Source: Lithospermum erythrorhizon
Taxonomy: Eukaryota > Streptophyta > Magnoliopsida > Boraginales > Boraginaceae
Assembly (NCBI GenBank): GCA_019722365.1
Contig: JADFUC010000083.1
Span: 248,001-312,000, forward strand
Length of the DNA: 64,000 nt
Direction of reading: 5' to 3'
Shown: in pieces, positions 52,701 to 64,000 of the stretch
Numbering within the stretch: the stretch's first letter is position 1
Layout of the letters: every line of letters starts with the position of its first letter
Notes under the pieces: model-generated
The model's database searches: none
What the model was told of the DNA's origin: nothing
The model's input: the letters and a program-made list of their open reading frames with translations, nothing else
Translations under genes and position numbers: made by a program

Positions 52701-53859
52701 AGGCTCGATAATAGTAAGTTGTATAATAATAATAATTGACCAATTACTATTATTATAACGATTAACGAAAGTAAAGATCTGAAGAATCAAGCCATAACCC
52801 TTAAATTATCACGAGAACCCACACTAGTAATATACAATTACTAAGTTGAACACTAAGTCTCATAATCACATTTAACTCCAACTGGTAAATGAATCGCTAC
52901 ACAATTGTCGCAATTTGTATGAAGTAAATTAACCAATTCTCATCGATTTCCAACAAAAATTACCCAACTTTGCTCATAAATAAAATATAAACAAATGCAA
53001 CCAAGATCGAATAAATGTATAACAATGAATTACGAAAACATACACGATATAATTCATACACGTATGAATACGAGAGTACTTACAAACGCAACGGAAATGA
53101 TGAACTTTCAATCTCCCGAATCCTCCGTTGAATCCCTCAGCACCTCAAGTGAAATGCCTCCAGTTAGTCCACACCAAGAGCGGTTGAATCACGCGATTGG
53201 ACTTGCTAGAATCTACGAGCAATTGGACAAGAATTTGAGTCAAAACTTTGACTCAAAAACCCAAAGGGATGAGAGGGAGGGAGGCCGAGTCTCACATCCA
53301 AATGCAAATCCAAATGTGATCACATAACCATCTACAAGAATCCAAGTCCAAATTTCAGATCATATAACTGGCCTGTAATCCAAATTCCATATCAAAAATT
53401 TCAAATCAAGACTCAAAATCCAAATCAAGTCCATACATCAAATCCAAGTCCAAAGATCTCAAGAAGTCAACAATCCGCTTAGAAAGCAATATCGATAATG
53501 AACTCCAATCGATTCGACAAATTATTTTTGTACCTAGAATAATTTTTTTCAAATAGCTTTCATTGTATTGATGCATATACATTATAAATAATAAAATATT
53601 TCTAGCAGTTATTGCTAGAACATTATGTTCATGATTGATAGTGAAACATATTGTGTACGAACACAACTTGATTAAGAGATTGAAATGATGTTTATTACAT
53701 GAACCTTAGCATAAATTTCAAAAATGACATCATGCAGCTTTTCTATCTACCGTTGATGAATGCAAAATGTTAGTTATGAAAAATAAAGTTATATGTATAT
53801 AAATATTGTTTGTATTTGGTAAATGACATCATGCAGCTTTTGAGACGTTGGATTTGGTA
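49714..53859. other. Gene-poor stretch, probably retroelement-derived
   Basis: No supported gene. A segment of about 70 bp around ATGCAACCAAGATCGAATAA occurs near 50430 and again near 52996 in the same direction, about 2.57 kb apart, which may be remnants of LTRs or of two related elements. A coding-like minus-strand piece at 51114-51314 (MDWYQNNDPVMTEVEACGNA) and a plus-strand one at 52995-53327 have no recognised domain. AAATGACATCATGCAGCTTTT is duplicated at about 53722 and 53822. Confidence 0.35.
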
Positions 53860-53871
53860 ATGTTGTTTGTA

Positions 53872-54104
53872 TTGATAAAAGTGTGAAATCACACTACCAG
53901 CCTCTTCGGCATTCCCTCGGGCTACGAGATACTGGGAGGAGCACCATGACATGCCACAACCTGGCCGTGGGACGAGCTTCCTTTAAACCACTTCAATACG
54001 AGATTCGCTTACCATACACTCGAACCCACACCGCATGAGTTATTGCATCTGTGCGCCGGCATTTAGCACTCTCTCTCCTTTACCAGTGGAGCTATGCCCC
54101 GGTG
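53872..54104 (-). mobile_element. tRNA-derived SINE, tandem copy 1
   Basis: Read on the minus strand: A box GGGGCATAGCTCCACTGGTA near 54100, B box GGTGTGGGTTCGAGTGTA, body TCTCGTATTGAAGTGGTT, 3' end GTAGTGTGATTTCACACTTT then TATCA. The A box is a good match to TRGCNNAGTGG. This copy lies directly 3' of the second copy (54111-54332) in the same orientation. Confidence 0.88.
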
Positions 54105-54110
54105 ACATGT

Positions 54111-54332
54111 TTGTATTGATAAAAAGTAAATCACACTACGGCCTCGGCGTCCCCGTCATGTAATTCCACCAAGGAGGCGGATCGCGGGATGCCTCAACCG
54201 CCGAAGACGGAGCTTTCTTTAACCACTTCAATACGAGATTCTCACTATACACTCGAACCCACACCGCATGAAGAGCCTGTATGGTTAATATTTGGAATTC
54301 TCGCCTTCAATCGAAAGCTATGTCCCGGGAGC
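54111..54332 (-). mobile_element. tRNA-derived SINE, tandem copy 2
   Basis: Same landmarks as its neighbour: degenerate A box GGGACATAGCTTTCGATTG near 54325, B box CATGCGGTGTGGGTTCGAGT, body CTCGTATTGAAGTGGTTAAA and 3' end CGTAGTGTGATTTACTTTTT. The pair as a unit is bounded by the 12-bp direct repeat ATGTTGTTTGTA at 53860-53871 and 54333-54344. Confidence 0.88.
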
Positions 54333-54344
54333 ATGTTGTTTGTA

Positions 54345-56942
54345 ATGATGTTTGTATGGATGGGTGTTAATTATTTCTATTGCGTTGTGTGTATTTGTTC
54401 AGATGGATACTTCTTGAAGGTGGTATTGGTATTTCATTCATGGTTTTACAGTTTCTTTTGCGCTTTTTTTTTCGCATATTACGACACGCTTTCATAAATC
54501 AAAACCTAAAATTGAAGTCTGAAAACTTATTTGAATCTAAATTATAACCGAATTTGAATACGGAAAATATTTAGTTGTTTGATAATATTTTAAAGAAAAA
54601 GACTTAAATTAAGTTGTATTGACAACTTTGTCCCTACCATAGTTCATTTGTATATATGAATCATATGATAAACAAATAAAATACAATAGATACTCACCTA
54701 GTTTGTAAGCAGTAATATTTTTTTGTACGCCCGTATTTATAAAGCCAATTTCTAAATATGTATGTGTTTTCTCTATTATGCCCTTAATAAATAATGAATG
54801 AGTAAGTAAAACATTAATTAATACATACTCCGTATAAGGTAAGTATTGAATTGACATATAAATAGAAAGGACAATTAGGAATAATATATTATTCAACCAA
54901 TTTCTTAAATTCTACCAAAGTCAAATCTTTCCTTATAATTCTGGACGGAGGGAGTAAATAACAAATATTATTAATTAGATTACAAATAGTATAAATATAA
55001 TAATATGATCAAACAAATATTAAAAGATATAAACAAATTATAAATATTGGCTTGGCAAATATCTAAATCCAAAAATAACATATAAAATCCAATAAATTAT
55101 TAATGAGAATTAAATTGAAACAGAAAGAATTAAAAATAACATATAAAATAAATTATAAATATCATTAAATACATAATTAACAAAATAAAAGGACAGCAAA
55201 ATTGATAAATTGGAGAATTAAATTGAAACACAAAGAATTAAAAAGGATTAAACACAAAGAATTAAAAAGGATAGCAATATTAGCGACACAAAATCATTAA
55301 ATAAATAAATATTCAATTTAAGAGTTTGGAGAAAGTGAAATTAAAGGAATAAAAAACAAAGAGAAAGCTATTTGAATTGGGTAAAAATTATTAATTTGTT
55401 TGAGAGAAAGCTCCTCACTAATGAAATTTGATAAATCGTGGTACAAAGAATGCAGGAGCAAGTTAAGTGTATAAAACGGTAATGCTTTTTAGTGTTAAAT
55501 TAGTAAAAGTGATTATGGAAATAATTGTGGGATTATTTGGTTAAGAGGAGAAAATTAAGTAGAGAATTTTAACTTAAAATTTTATTAAATACTTAAAATA
55601 ATTCATTAACAAATAAAATTAATAAAGTATAAAGTGTTAATCGAATTAATTAATTTGAACCTGCTTAATGAGTTTAACGAACACCCCAAGAAGTTATTTA
55701 ACATGATATAATGAAATTTTAAGATTTATATATGACTCCAACAAGTTATTTTATTTTTAAATGAGTTACTAACTCACTATTCTTTATTATTCAAGTTTCA
55801 TTATCAATTGATGTCTTGAAATTACTTTTATTATAGAGGGTCAATTTGGAGTATCAAGTAATGTTTCTCCTTAATACCTACCAATTCATAGGTAGATTTA
55901 ATCACATCAATCATCATGTTAGTGAGTTAATTGTATATTTGATCTCGAATAATATGTATTTCACTTCTTTTAAATGAATGTTCTACATAAATGAGATCAC
56001 ATTTTTGTTTTATTAGAAACTTTGTGACTTCCAATTGTGTTCCGTCCAAGTTTGATGTCGATGTCAATTTTATAACCAAAGTAGAACAAATTGTTAATAA
56101 TTAAAGGGATAACATACCCAAATCATTCATTTACGACGATTCAGAAACAATTGTACTATATTATTTCTTATCAAATCATCAAGTCACACCATCTTTGTTG
56201 ATAAATCATTATGTCACATTGAATAAACATGTCTTAAGAAAAGTGAGGAATTATTCAAGTTAGATAAGGAACCAAATATTCAAATACTTATTATGTATAA
56301 TCTTATGCGCCAACTTGAATATCTTATAAAAATAAGGATATGAATTGAGAACGTCGAATAATTATTGGTTAGAAAGGTCTTGGGTGGCTGAGGAGTGTGA
56401 GTTCGATTACCGTTGTAAGGGAGTGTGGAGTAGGGTTTTTAAAAAGGATATGAATGTGTTGCCCATGATGGGATGTCTTAGTCATATACGTATAATAAGA
56501 AGACAACGATCTTAAATCGATAGGTGGACATAGAGCTGTTGGTGGCCGGGAAATCCAAAATCCACTCGAAATCCGGACAGGTACCTAATTAAATACATCC
56601 AAAAGATACTCGGACGTCTTGCAGGTCGAAAAATTTCACCCGTCGTAATCTGGCTGGGATTCACAATAAGCACGATAATGTAACGGTGATTAATAAATTC
56701 GAGCCAGCGATAACATCAAATTTAGACCGAACTTGAGATCCGGACCTAAAAACCAGACAATCTAATTTTTTTTTTTCAAAAGTACAAAATTGTTATCTCA
56801 CTCACCATTAACTAGAACAAGAAAACCGGATATATTTGAGTATCCGATGGATATAGCTCAATAAGTATAGCTACTTTGTTGATGTTACAATATTTAGCGA
56901 ACCTGATATATTTGATCTACTTCAAAATGAACTCATTCCAGA
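54345..56942. other. Gene-poor AT-rich stretch 3' of the LIN37-like gene
   Basis: No supported gene. CTGGACGGAGGGAGTA at 54941-54956 is a typical Stowaway end. GAATTAAAAAGGATTAAACA-type words repeat around 55225-55280. Transposon-like sequence with CCGAACTTGAGATCCGGACC lies at 56530-56760. A B-box-like GAGTTCGATTACC occurs near 56400. Confidence 0.4.
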
Positions 56943-59900
56943 TCATGATGCATTTCCATTTCCGGCAGTTGACTCGTTTCTACAATGTTGTTCAACTATA
57001 GGTGGCAGTAGAAGAGAGAGCCTGGTTTTGTATCTAGCGATTCGCCGAAGTCTTTCTTCCCTCAAACTGCAAGGTATAAGGCATTAAGAAGTTAACAGTT
57101 GTACATAAAGAAACCAGTAAAACAATTGGTGATCAGCACCTAAGAACAATCAAGCAGTTTCTACAAGAACAGAGGAAATTGTAGCGATGCGCGAATTATA
57201 TAAAAGCTGTCCATAAACATGTCAGATTCATTCTACCTGGTCATGGTTGAGATGAAAAATTAGAATAAGAGAAATGTTTTTTGCAATAAGAAACTGCAGA
57301 AACCTCAATATGCACAAAAAAAGTGCTTATCCACTTCTGAGTGAAGACCACCATAACAAGAAATCAATAATTCATAAACGTTTTCCTCAATGGTCCCGAG
57401 TCTAAGGAACAAAGTAAATGAATTACAGAATCACACGCCTGCATGATTGTAATAAGAGCACATTCAATAAAATCAGATAAGTTCAATATCACATCCATTT
57501 GGCACATCTCAACTAAAACGGTCTTAGGTCAAGTATTACAATTCCAAACAGTGGCGCACTGGCACTGGCACAGAGCCTGATACAGCTTGATGCCCAATGC
57601 TAAATCTAAAGGTGATATAAGTAGAAGCACAGTGCCCTTTACTGCAAAGCTTTGGAGAAAAAACGGGAACCTGTTATCTTTAAGACATTGTCATGGCATG
57701 CTTAAATAATTAAGAAAAAATAATAACCACTACATAACATACGAGTAACATTTTATCATAATTAATTCTAGTGCTAGGAAGATCATACTTACCGCGAACG
57801 GACTCGCTTAGCTCGCTTAATATGTTTCTGTAGCAGATCCTGAGGAGATAAATGCTCAACAAACCCTGCACCCTGACATAAGTAAATGGCATATGAATCT
57901 CAGTATTAGCTGGGAATGAAACACTGAAGGTGCGAACATTTTTAGTAATAACACCAAAATTTGGAACAACAAGATTGTACGTAATGACCAATAGAGTTGT
58001 AATCTCAGCAGAACTGTTTTTTCAAAGTGTTTTTTCAAAGTGTGCGAAAAATGATTGAAAAAATATCTCGAATTGGCTTTATATAGAATGCCAATTAGTA
58101 CAAATGTGCAAGCATCTCGGGGACTACATTGGGTGGTATATTGCTCGACGAGAAACCGTTTGAGCATCCTTATCCAACATCAGGTCGTACATCGGGTGGT
58201 ATACAACTCGATGGATATTCCAATGGAAAACTCAAAACCGACCGTCAGCATATCGGGTGGTATACCTCCCGATGAAGTACCCAATGATCAAACATGAGTA
58301 AATTGTTTGATCATCTGGGCGCTTTCATCGGGTGGAGTTTTGTTTCCCAGGAGCTTGTTTTCCTCATCTCCAATATTATTTTTCAATATGGTCATGGATC
58401 AATTCTTTCCATTTTAACATTATAATTCCAGCTTCATAAATCTGAAACAGCAGGAGTTTTATTCTCATGGCAGATTACCTTAGTTTCAAAACAATTGACC
58501 ATAGATTCCTCTCGCATTCTCATAGAACCAAAATGCTAAAGTGACCAAGTAAACAATCCAATTAGCATTCATGTGAAAATAATTTCATGATGAACATGCT
58601 AACTTAAATTTTTACTGGGTTACAAAGTGATAAACTTTGAACGAAATCTAACAATAATCTTAGGATCTCCCCTACTTCTAGCATGCTTCAATTGAAACCA
58701 GAAACTTTGATCAGGAGTGCAAGTAGGCCAAGAATAAAAAGTTTGTTGGCCCCCAAAGAATTAATTAGAAATAAATATTTCTGTAACAACCACCAGTAGG
58801 TTGTCTAGTGCACCAAGTTAGTGTAGGATAGATACTCACATAAAGTAACAGTTATTTATATACCAACCTCTTCTTCTTCATCTTCTTCTTGCTCTTCTTT
58901 CTTTCCTGTGGACTGGAAAACTTGTGGAGCCAATGGCAGAGGCCTTGGAAGGGACTTGACAACGTCAATGTACGGTGGCTGCCAGAAAGCAGAAATGCAA
59001 ATTATATTGAAAGTCAAAATAAAAAGGAAGAGAAACTTAGCAATGGTAAACAACATTCCTTCATCAAATTCAGGCATTAAATACTACAATTGATAAAGAA
59101 TTTTAATTGGGACATGCTTTATTCCCCAAACTATGTCTTATTATCATTATTATTACTATTTTGGTTTGGGGTGGGTGTTGGGGTTTGGGAGAAAAACCTA
59201 ATTCATATCAATAAACAAGACATGGCCACAAGTAAATGAAGGAGTTGAAGCAAAAACATTCATGAAGAGACATCATAAAGTTATGCAGCTGATTGCACAC
59301 CAAATGGTAATGTTAATCTGTAGTTAGAGCAAAATGAGGATGCTTTCCATTTCCAATTCGTTTAAAACTACAGGGTTCAATGTAAACCTGTATATAATTT
59401 CGGTGGTAAGTGTGCAATTAAGCAAGTATAGATCAGGGCATTATGGGCTCCAATAACCATACAAGAATAGAAAAGTTGATTGCAATCTCAAAAACTCAAA
59501 ATGTAATACATTGGCCTACAGTACCAGAGATACCAAGTCAATAAAATACAAATGCAAACGCAAAGAGAAAATTTCAATAACAAACCTCAGTTTCTTCAGG
59601 AAGTCCATTCCTCAACCATGAGCGACATAGGCTATATAAAGAAGAATCCTCGGAAACTCTAACCTGCAACATAAAAAATGATCCACATAAAAAACAATGT
59701 ATATGAGAAAAAATTTATATAAATTAATAGGCCAACAATATAAATTCACATATGCTCTGAAATAGAAAATCGGAAATGCTAGAACTATTAATATCTATGG
59801 GGACTTCACATAATTGGGATGATACATAGAACAGCATATTTAAGCTACGGGACATCAAAAGTTACATTTAATACATTATAAAGACATACAACTCACTGTC

Positions 59901-62900
59901 ATTCGAGTTCAGAAGTACTTTTGATTGTAACAGGTTCTTGTTGATAGGATATTAATCAGCTCAAATTCAATCCAAGTACTCTCTCCAATTCATTTTAATT
60001 GATATTTTCGATTTTCATGTCGAAGCATTGACCATAAATAAATTAATATCTAATGTGATATCTGAATGTCAGAATGTGTTCAGGTCAGATGAATGAACTA
60101 TTCTTCACCCTGAATAGCAACTGTCCATCGAACAATTTTCACATGCTAGAAAAGCCAGATGTAGCAACTGTGAAATAAATATAAAGATACCCATCATGGA
60201 AGAAATGGAAATATACTGTGACGACAATTAATAGGAAATTATTGCCATACATACTTACTAATATTTCGAGTGAAGTCAACTGATATATTTAGGGTGTGTA
60301 AGGTTGCAAAGATTTTCCTCATTTGAAGATTTCAACTTCTTGTGAAATGTACTAAAATATGAAATCGTGGTTATTGGGTTAGAATATCAAAAAAATCATG
60401 AAAAATCGAGAGAAAATGAGCTTTAAATAGGAATATTTCGACATTTTTTTTTACTTTTCCCTACATGAATAATCGTGCCCATCAGACTTGCAGCTCCAAA
60501 TTCTTTCTACTACATGGGTCTGGTCTATCCATCAAATTCAGAATTTGACTAGTTTTATGCCTTTCAGATTTCAAAAAACTAAAATGCAAAAGGAGGATAT
60601 GGCATTGAAGGGAAATTTCATAAACCGAAGACAACTTTAGTGTCTATGAACGTTTAGGTTTACACATTAGAAGCAAAAAAAGAATAAAATTTCAGTTCAA
60701 CTAATGTATTATATTTAAAATTTACTGCAAAGAAACAAGAATTTCCATCTATCATGGACAAATTGATACATATAGAAACAGAGGCTTTATGATAAGAACA
60801 CAGTGAGTGAGAGAGTAAGCAGAGTAACAACATGGCTTAAAGTATGATATGTCTGAGAACTGTGAGAGGTAACAGCTTTAGGCCAATGGTGACTTCAGCA
60901 ACTTCGCATGTACTGTTTGCTACCTGAGGAAGGAACCAAATAGGCACTGTTTCTACTGGAGAAAAACGATAGACCCATGTTGAGTCGAGAAAGGAATCAA
61001 ATAGAACATCAGAAGCCGGGTTGCTAGTTGAAACGGTATTAATAAATGTTGTAAGAGTAATTGGGAATTCTGCCTTGATTGAAGTCTCCCGTTTCGGTAG
61101 TTAGCTCGTTACTACATTTGCAAGGGTATGCCCCTAAGATGATGTATTAGTTTTTAAAGATAAAATTACCTATTCAAAAAAAAAAATCCATCTTACAAGA
61201 AACAAAACTTCTTGAACATATATAAACCAAGAATTTTTATCACGAAAATTACATACAATAATAGAAAACTTCTCATGATGTCTCAAAATGCAAACAAATT
61301 ATGTAAGATGAACAAGAATATTTTATCAGCATAGAACTACCACTAAGTTGATTTGTAGTTCCGAAATGATTTATTGAAAATTTCAATTAGTACCACCGAC
61401 CACCATTGTCATATATTTATGAATAATGAATTAACAGCACTTAACGGATAACTTTTCATAATAAATATATCTATCGAAACAATATTAATAAGTTGTCCAG
61501 CCATCTATAATGATTTAATGATGGAACTAACATCTCACATAATTTTTTCAAATACAGCCTTTTTTGAGGAGCTAAAATAGAATCTAATTTATCATTTCAT
61601 AGATACGTCAATTGCAAGGATCTCAAACGGCTAACATAAAAATGCTACCTTTCTACCTCTAACGATCACGAAGCAATCATCCCTACTTCTATCCCTGCAA
61701 GATAAAAGCTTAATTCAAGCAAAGCAAATAAACAAACTCATACAGAAAATCAGCAAATGCTTATATAATTATCATCTCGGAGATCTAGATCACCTACCTG
61801 GCCTCTTTAAACCCATTGTTGTCAATACCTGGGGTTTGATTTGAACTCATCTGAAACAAAAATAAGGATACCGTTGAGTTGCAAAAAAAATCAGAGAACA
61901 ATATTCATATTTTTTCTCAACATATATCATGTCGCTACCAATATACGTAAATACTCCATTCATTTCAAAAAGATGGTTCCGTTCGTTTTTCAATGGTCAA
62001 AATTAACAAATTATATAGCCTAAATTGTTACACGTAACTTTGATTGAAATCAAACTTATCACATTATTTGTAAAATAGGTTGAAAAATACCATATTTTGA
62101 TATCTTTTTCACTAAATATTCTACAATCGTAGACAAAAAAATGTTACACTTCAAAATTTAAACACTTAACCATCAAAATTCAAAATTCAACAATCTTTTC
62201 TAAATGAAGGGAGTATAGCAATCCACCAGATCGTCCACTTTCTAAATTTGTTCTGTTACGACTTTTTAAACTTTGACCCATAATATTCATTGTACACAAT
62301 ATAGCATTGTCACTCTACTTTACTATTACAATTATAATTTTGATCCAAACCAAAGTTGTCTGAGTCAATTAAGACATCAAAAGTTCATCAATTTTAATCA
62401 TTGAAAAAGCAAAATGTACGATCTTTTAGCGATAAAGCGAATAATAAAATGGAAACATACAAAAAAAACTCATCTTGAAAAGTGGGACGCCATTAACCAC
62501 ACGAGGACTGAGCCCACCAATAGAGGCAGGTAGCATATTGTGAAAATGATGGGGAGGGGGCATAAACCCCAGTCCCTGAGGCAATTGAGGTGCCCCCGAA
62601 TCGATATTCGGGGGATTATCATAAGGGAATAGCGGGGAGGGGAGGCGTTGGGGGTTGGGTTGTTTGGGAGGGTAATAACCGCGGCCGGAGGAGCCCACTG
62701 GGTACAGGTAAGGAGGTGGGGGTAGGGGTGGATACGAGACGGAGAGCGCGGTGGATGGGGTGGGAGTGGGGGTGGGGTGGGGTGGTTGGTTGGGTGTTGG
62801 GAAGGAGGAGGGAGGAGGAGGGGAGGGGGTGTAGGAAAAGAGGTATAGTGGTGGGGTGGGGTTGAGGATAGGGTGGTGGTGGTGGAGATGGGGGTGGGGG

Positions 62901-62918
62901 TGGGGAGGAGAGGGCCAT
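56943..62918 (-). CDS. LIN37-like subunit of the MuvB/DREAM complex
   Basis: Exons 2-7 are clear: 61798-61850, 61649-61694, 59586-59663, 58868-58978, 57793-57872, 56943-57066; 492 bases, in frame. They encode DDCFVIVRGRKVRVSE, the LIN37 signature SSLYSLCRSWLRNG (animal LIN37 has LYPICRAWMRN), SLPRPLPL, an acidic run, LSPQDLLQKHIKRAKRVRSR and RYKTRLSLLLPP. LIN37 belongs to the MuvB core that represses cell-cycle genes. Exon 1 (about 62471-62918) is very Pro-rich: MALSSPPPPPSPPPPPYPQP from the ATG at 62918, then, one frame over, SVSYPPLPPPPYLYPVGSSG through GLSPRVVNGVPLFK. Two oddities: the frame must shift once inside exon 1, and its expected donor reads AAG|ATGAGT instead of AAG|GTGAGT. Translation from the first ATG of exon 2 would give 163 aa. 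Main conserved part confident; the N-terminus is uncertain. Confidence 0.82.
58128..58336. repeat. Tandem near-palindromes in LIN37 intron 5
   Basis: Three ~22-bp near-palindromes and a half copy recur at about 61-bp spacing: ATTGGGTGGTATATTGCTCG (58129), ATCGGGTGGTATACAACTCG (58191), ATCGGGTGGTATACCTCCCG (58252) and a half site ATCGGGTGG (58327). The third is almost perfectly self-complementary around GGTATACC. A separate perfect 11-bp inverted repeat, ATGATCAAAC...GTTTGATCAT, spans 58284-58314. No coding function apparent. Confidence 0.75.
61954..62213. mobile_element. Stowaway-like MITE in LIN37 intron 1
   Basis: Ends CTCCATTCATTTCAAAAAGA and the complement of TCTTTTCTAAATGAAGGGAG, flanked by TA on both sides. 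260 bp, no coding capacity. Confidence 0.75.
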
Positions 62919-63016
62919 GAGAGTGGTGGTTGTGTAGTTTGGAAGTGGTGGCGCGGGAGATTTTGATGTTTGGTTAGGACTATGTGTGGAAGATTTGAAA
63001 ATTATTACACCTTTTC

Positions 63017-63170
63017 AATATACACACACACACCCAAATAGTGTTTTTACTACTTAAATGACTATTTTACCCCTAGACATAATTTCTGTAACTGCTACAC
63101 CCCTTACAAATAAGAACAAAATAGTCATTTACCACACCAAAGTACTGTTTTTTGGTGTGTGTATAACAGT
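63017..63170. mobile_element. MITE-like palindromic element, copy 2
   Basis: Same plan as 2734-2881: left end TATACACACACACACCCAAA, right end TTTGGTGTGTGTATAACAG, inner pair AAATGACTATTTTACCCCT and AAAATAGTCATTT. It lies about 100 bp upstream of the first LIN37 ATG, so it may overlap the promoter or leader of that gene. Confidence 0.65.
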
Positions 63171-64000
63171 TCAGGTTTTATTTTCCCTTCTTTCATTTGT
63201 CCCTCTAAAACAAAACTTGGTTAACTATTTTACCTCTAATGAAAGTTTGCAATAGCTAAAACTGCCCAGTTATCACGTCTGTGATCTTTGCGCATGCAAA
63301 TTATTTTTATTATTTTATAATAAAATTATAATGAAAAAAATTAAAAAATTTAAAGAAATAATATGAAAAAATTACAAAGAAGAAAATAAGATAGGGGCTG
63401 ACAGAAGCAGCTTTTATTTTTCTTGGTGATAGATCTGGAGCATTAAGTATTAGATAATGTTATAGTATTAGTTTATAGGAGAGTTATCTTTGTTAGGCGG
63501 ATTCTGTGAATAAGTTATTATGAAAATTAAAATAAAAAAATTTATTAGAAAAGTAAAATAGAAAACCATATTAATTTGGTTTTCTTGTATGCGATAGAGG
63601 AACTTAGGCATTATATGATATAGATAAATAAAGGACTAAAAATAATAATTTCGCGTCATTTATTTTACTGTTTGGCGAGTGCTTATAGCAGCCATGATTT
63701 TGCTCCAGAATTATCGAGTTCTTCTCAATCAATCACTCGATATTATTATCTTTTTAATTTATCATTACTGTTAACTTTAATATTAAATGACATATATTTT
63801 GATTTGTTTCAGTATTTGATGGAAATGTGGATAATAGGGAGTATTTGAAAAGATAATAATATTGAAAGGAAATTTGAAAAGATAATATTACTAACCCGTT
63901 TTTTAATTATGCGTTTGTAGTTTAAATATAGTTTAAGGGAAAAAAAGTAATAAAAATGCGTTGAAAATGTAGAATATTGATGATTGAAATAATATCGTTG
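63171..64000. other. Right end of the window
   Basis: AT-rich DNA with no recognisable gene or element; contains the distal part of the LIN37-like promoter region. Confidence 0.4.

Larger units (their letters stand above)
53860..54344. repeat. 12-bp target-site duplication bounding the SINE pair
   Basis: ATGTTGTTTGTA at 53860-53871 and at 54333-54344 is identical. Length and position fit a LINE-type target-site duplication around the whole two-SINE unit. Confidence 0.8.

Noticed and set aside
52995..53327. 110-codon plus-strand frame with Ser/Glu-rich sequence
   Set aside because: No recognisable domain, lies in a repeat-like interval; probably open by chance in retroelement-derived DNA.
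54826..54956. TACTCCGTATAAGG paired with CTGGACGGAGGGAGTA as a complete MITE
   Set aside because: Only the right end is typical of Stowaway; the left end does not pair with it well enough.
58055..58297. 80-codon plus-strand frame across the palindrome array
   Set aside because: It is the translation of a tandem repeat within a LIN37 intron, on the opposite strand, without any family motif.
62590..62865. 91-codon Gly/Arg/Trp-rich plus-strand frame
   Set aside because: Antisense shadow of the Pro-rich first exon of the LIN37-like gene.

Overview
The window is nuclear DNA of a flowering plant, most likely a eudicot. It is AT-rich, its genes have several short introns with GT/AG borders, and it carries plant-specific families (WAT1-type EamA transporter, RLCK-VII kinase, P-class PPR protein, DUF538, nicotianamine synthase, GH28 polygalacturonase). 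Dispersed plant repeats are abundant (Stowaway-, Emigrant- and SINE-like copies, LINE relics, AT and ATT microsatellites). The species cannot be named from the sequence alone.

Layout: (1) 0.5-2.5 kb, minus, a PPR gene whose second exon is open but whose first exon is broken. (2) 5.3-6.4 kb, plus, a truncated SDH3-like sequence preceded by two similar presequence-type exons. (3) 9.9-10.3 kb, plus, a frameshifted DUF538 pseudogene. (4) 11.7-15.5 kb, minus, a seven-exon WAT1-related transporter pseudogene. (5) 19.2-20.7 kb, plus, the C-terminal half of a PIX13-like kinase inside a tandem duplication of its own 3' end. (6) 23.8-30.9 kb, LINE fragments on the minus strand separated by gene-poor repeat debris. 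(7) 31.8-34.3 kb, minus, an intact six-exon polygalacturonase. (8) 37.6-38.0 kb, plus, an unidentified coding fragment. (9) 42.3-43.3 kb, minus, an intact single-exon nicotianamine synthase. (10) 44.2-48.2 kb, minus, an intact seven-exon G-patch/C2H2 protein. (11) 49.5 kb, minus, a small unidentified ORF. (12) 53.9-54.3 kb, two head-to-tail SINEs bounded by a 12-bp direct repeat. (13) 56.9-62.9 kb, minus, a LIN37-like (MuvB/DREAM) gene with an unusual first exon.

The genes look like unrelated neighbours, as is normal in a plant chromosome; nothing suggests an operon or cluster. Clearly intact: polygalacturonase (495 aa predicted), nicotianamine synthase (319-331 aa) and G-patch protein (296 aa). 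These close in frame over all splice junctions, which argues that the breaks in the other genes are mostly real rather than sequencing error.

The most informative non-gene structure is a pair of inverted, diverged copies of one ~1-kb repeat, at 16.5-17.4 kb (+) and 38.6-40.5 kb (-). The second copy carries an Emigrant-like element and a Stowaway-like MITE that the first lacks, so empty and filled sites can be compared inside one window. Other points of interest are a SINE family sharing a conserved tail, a two-copy MITE family with TGTTATACACACACC ends, and a tandem set of ATCGGGTGGTATACC near-palindromes inside a LIN37 intron. I did not find a convincing new multi-gene system.
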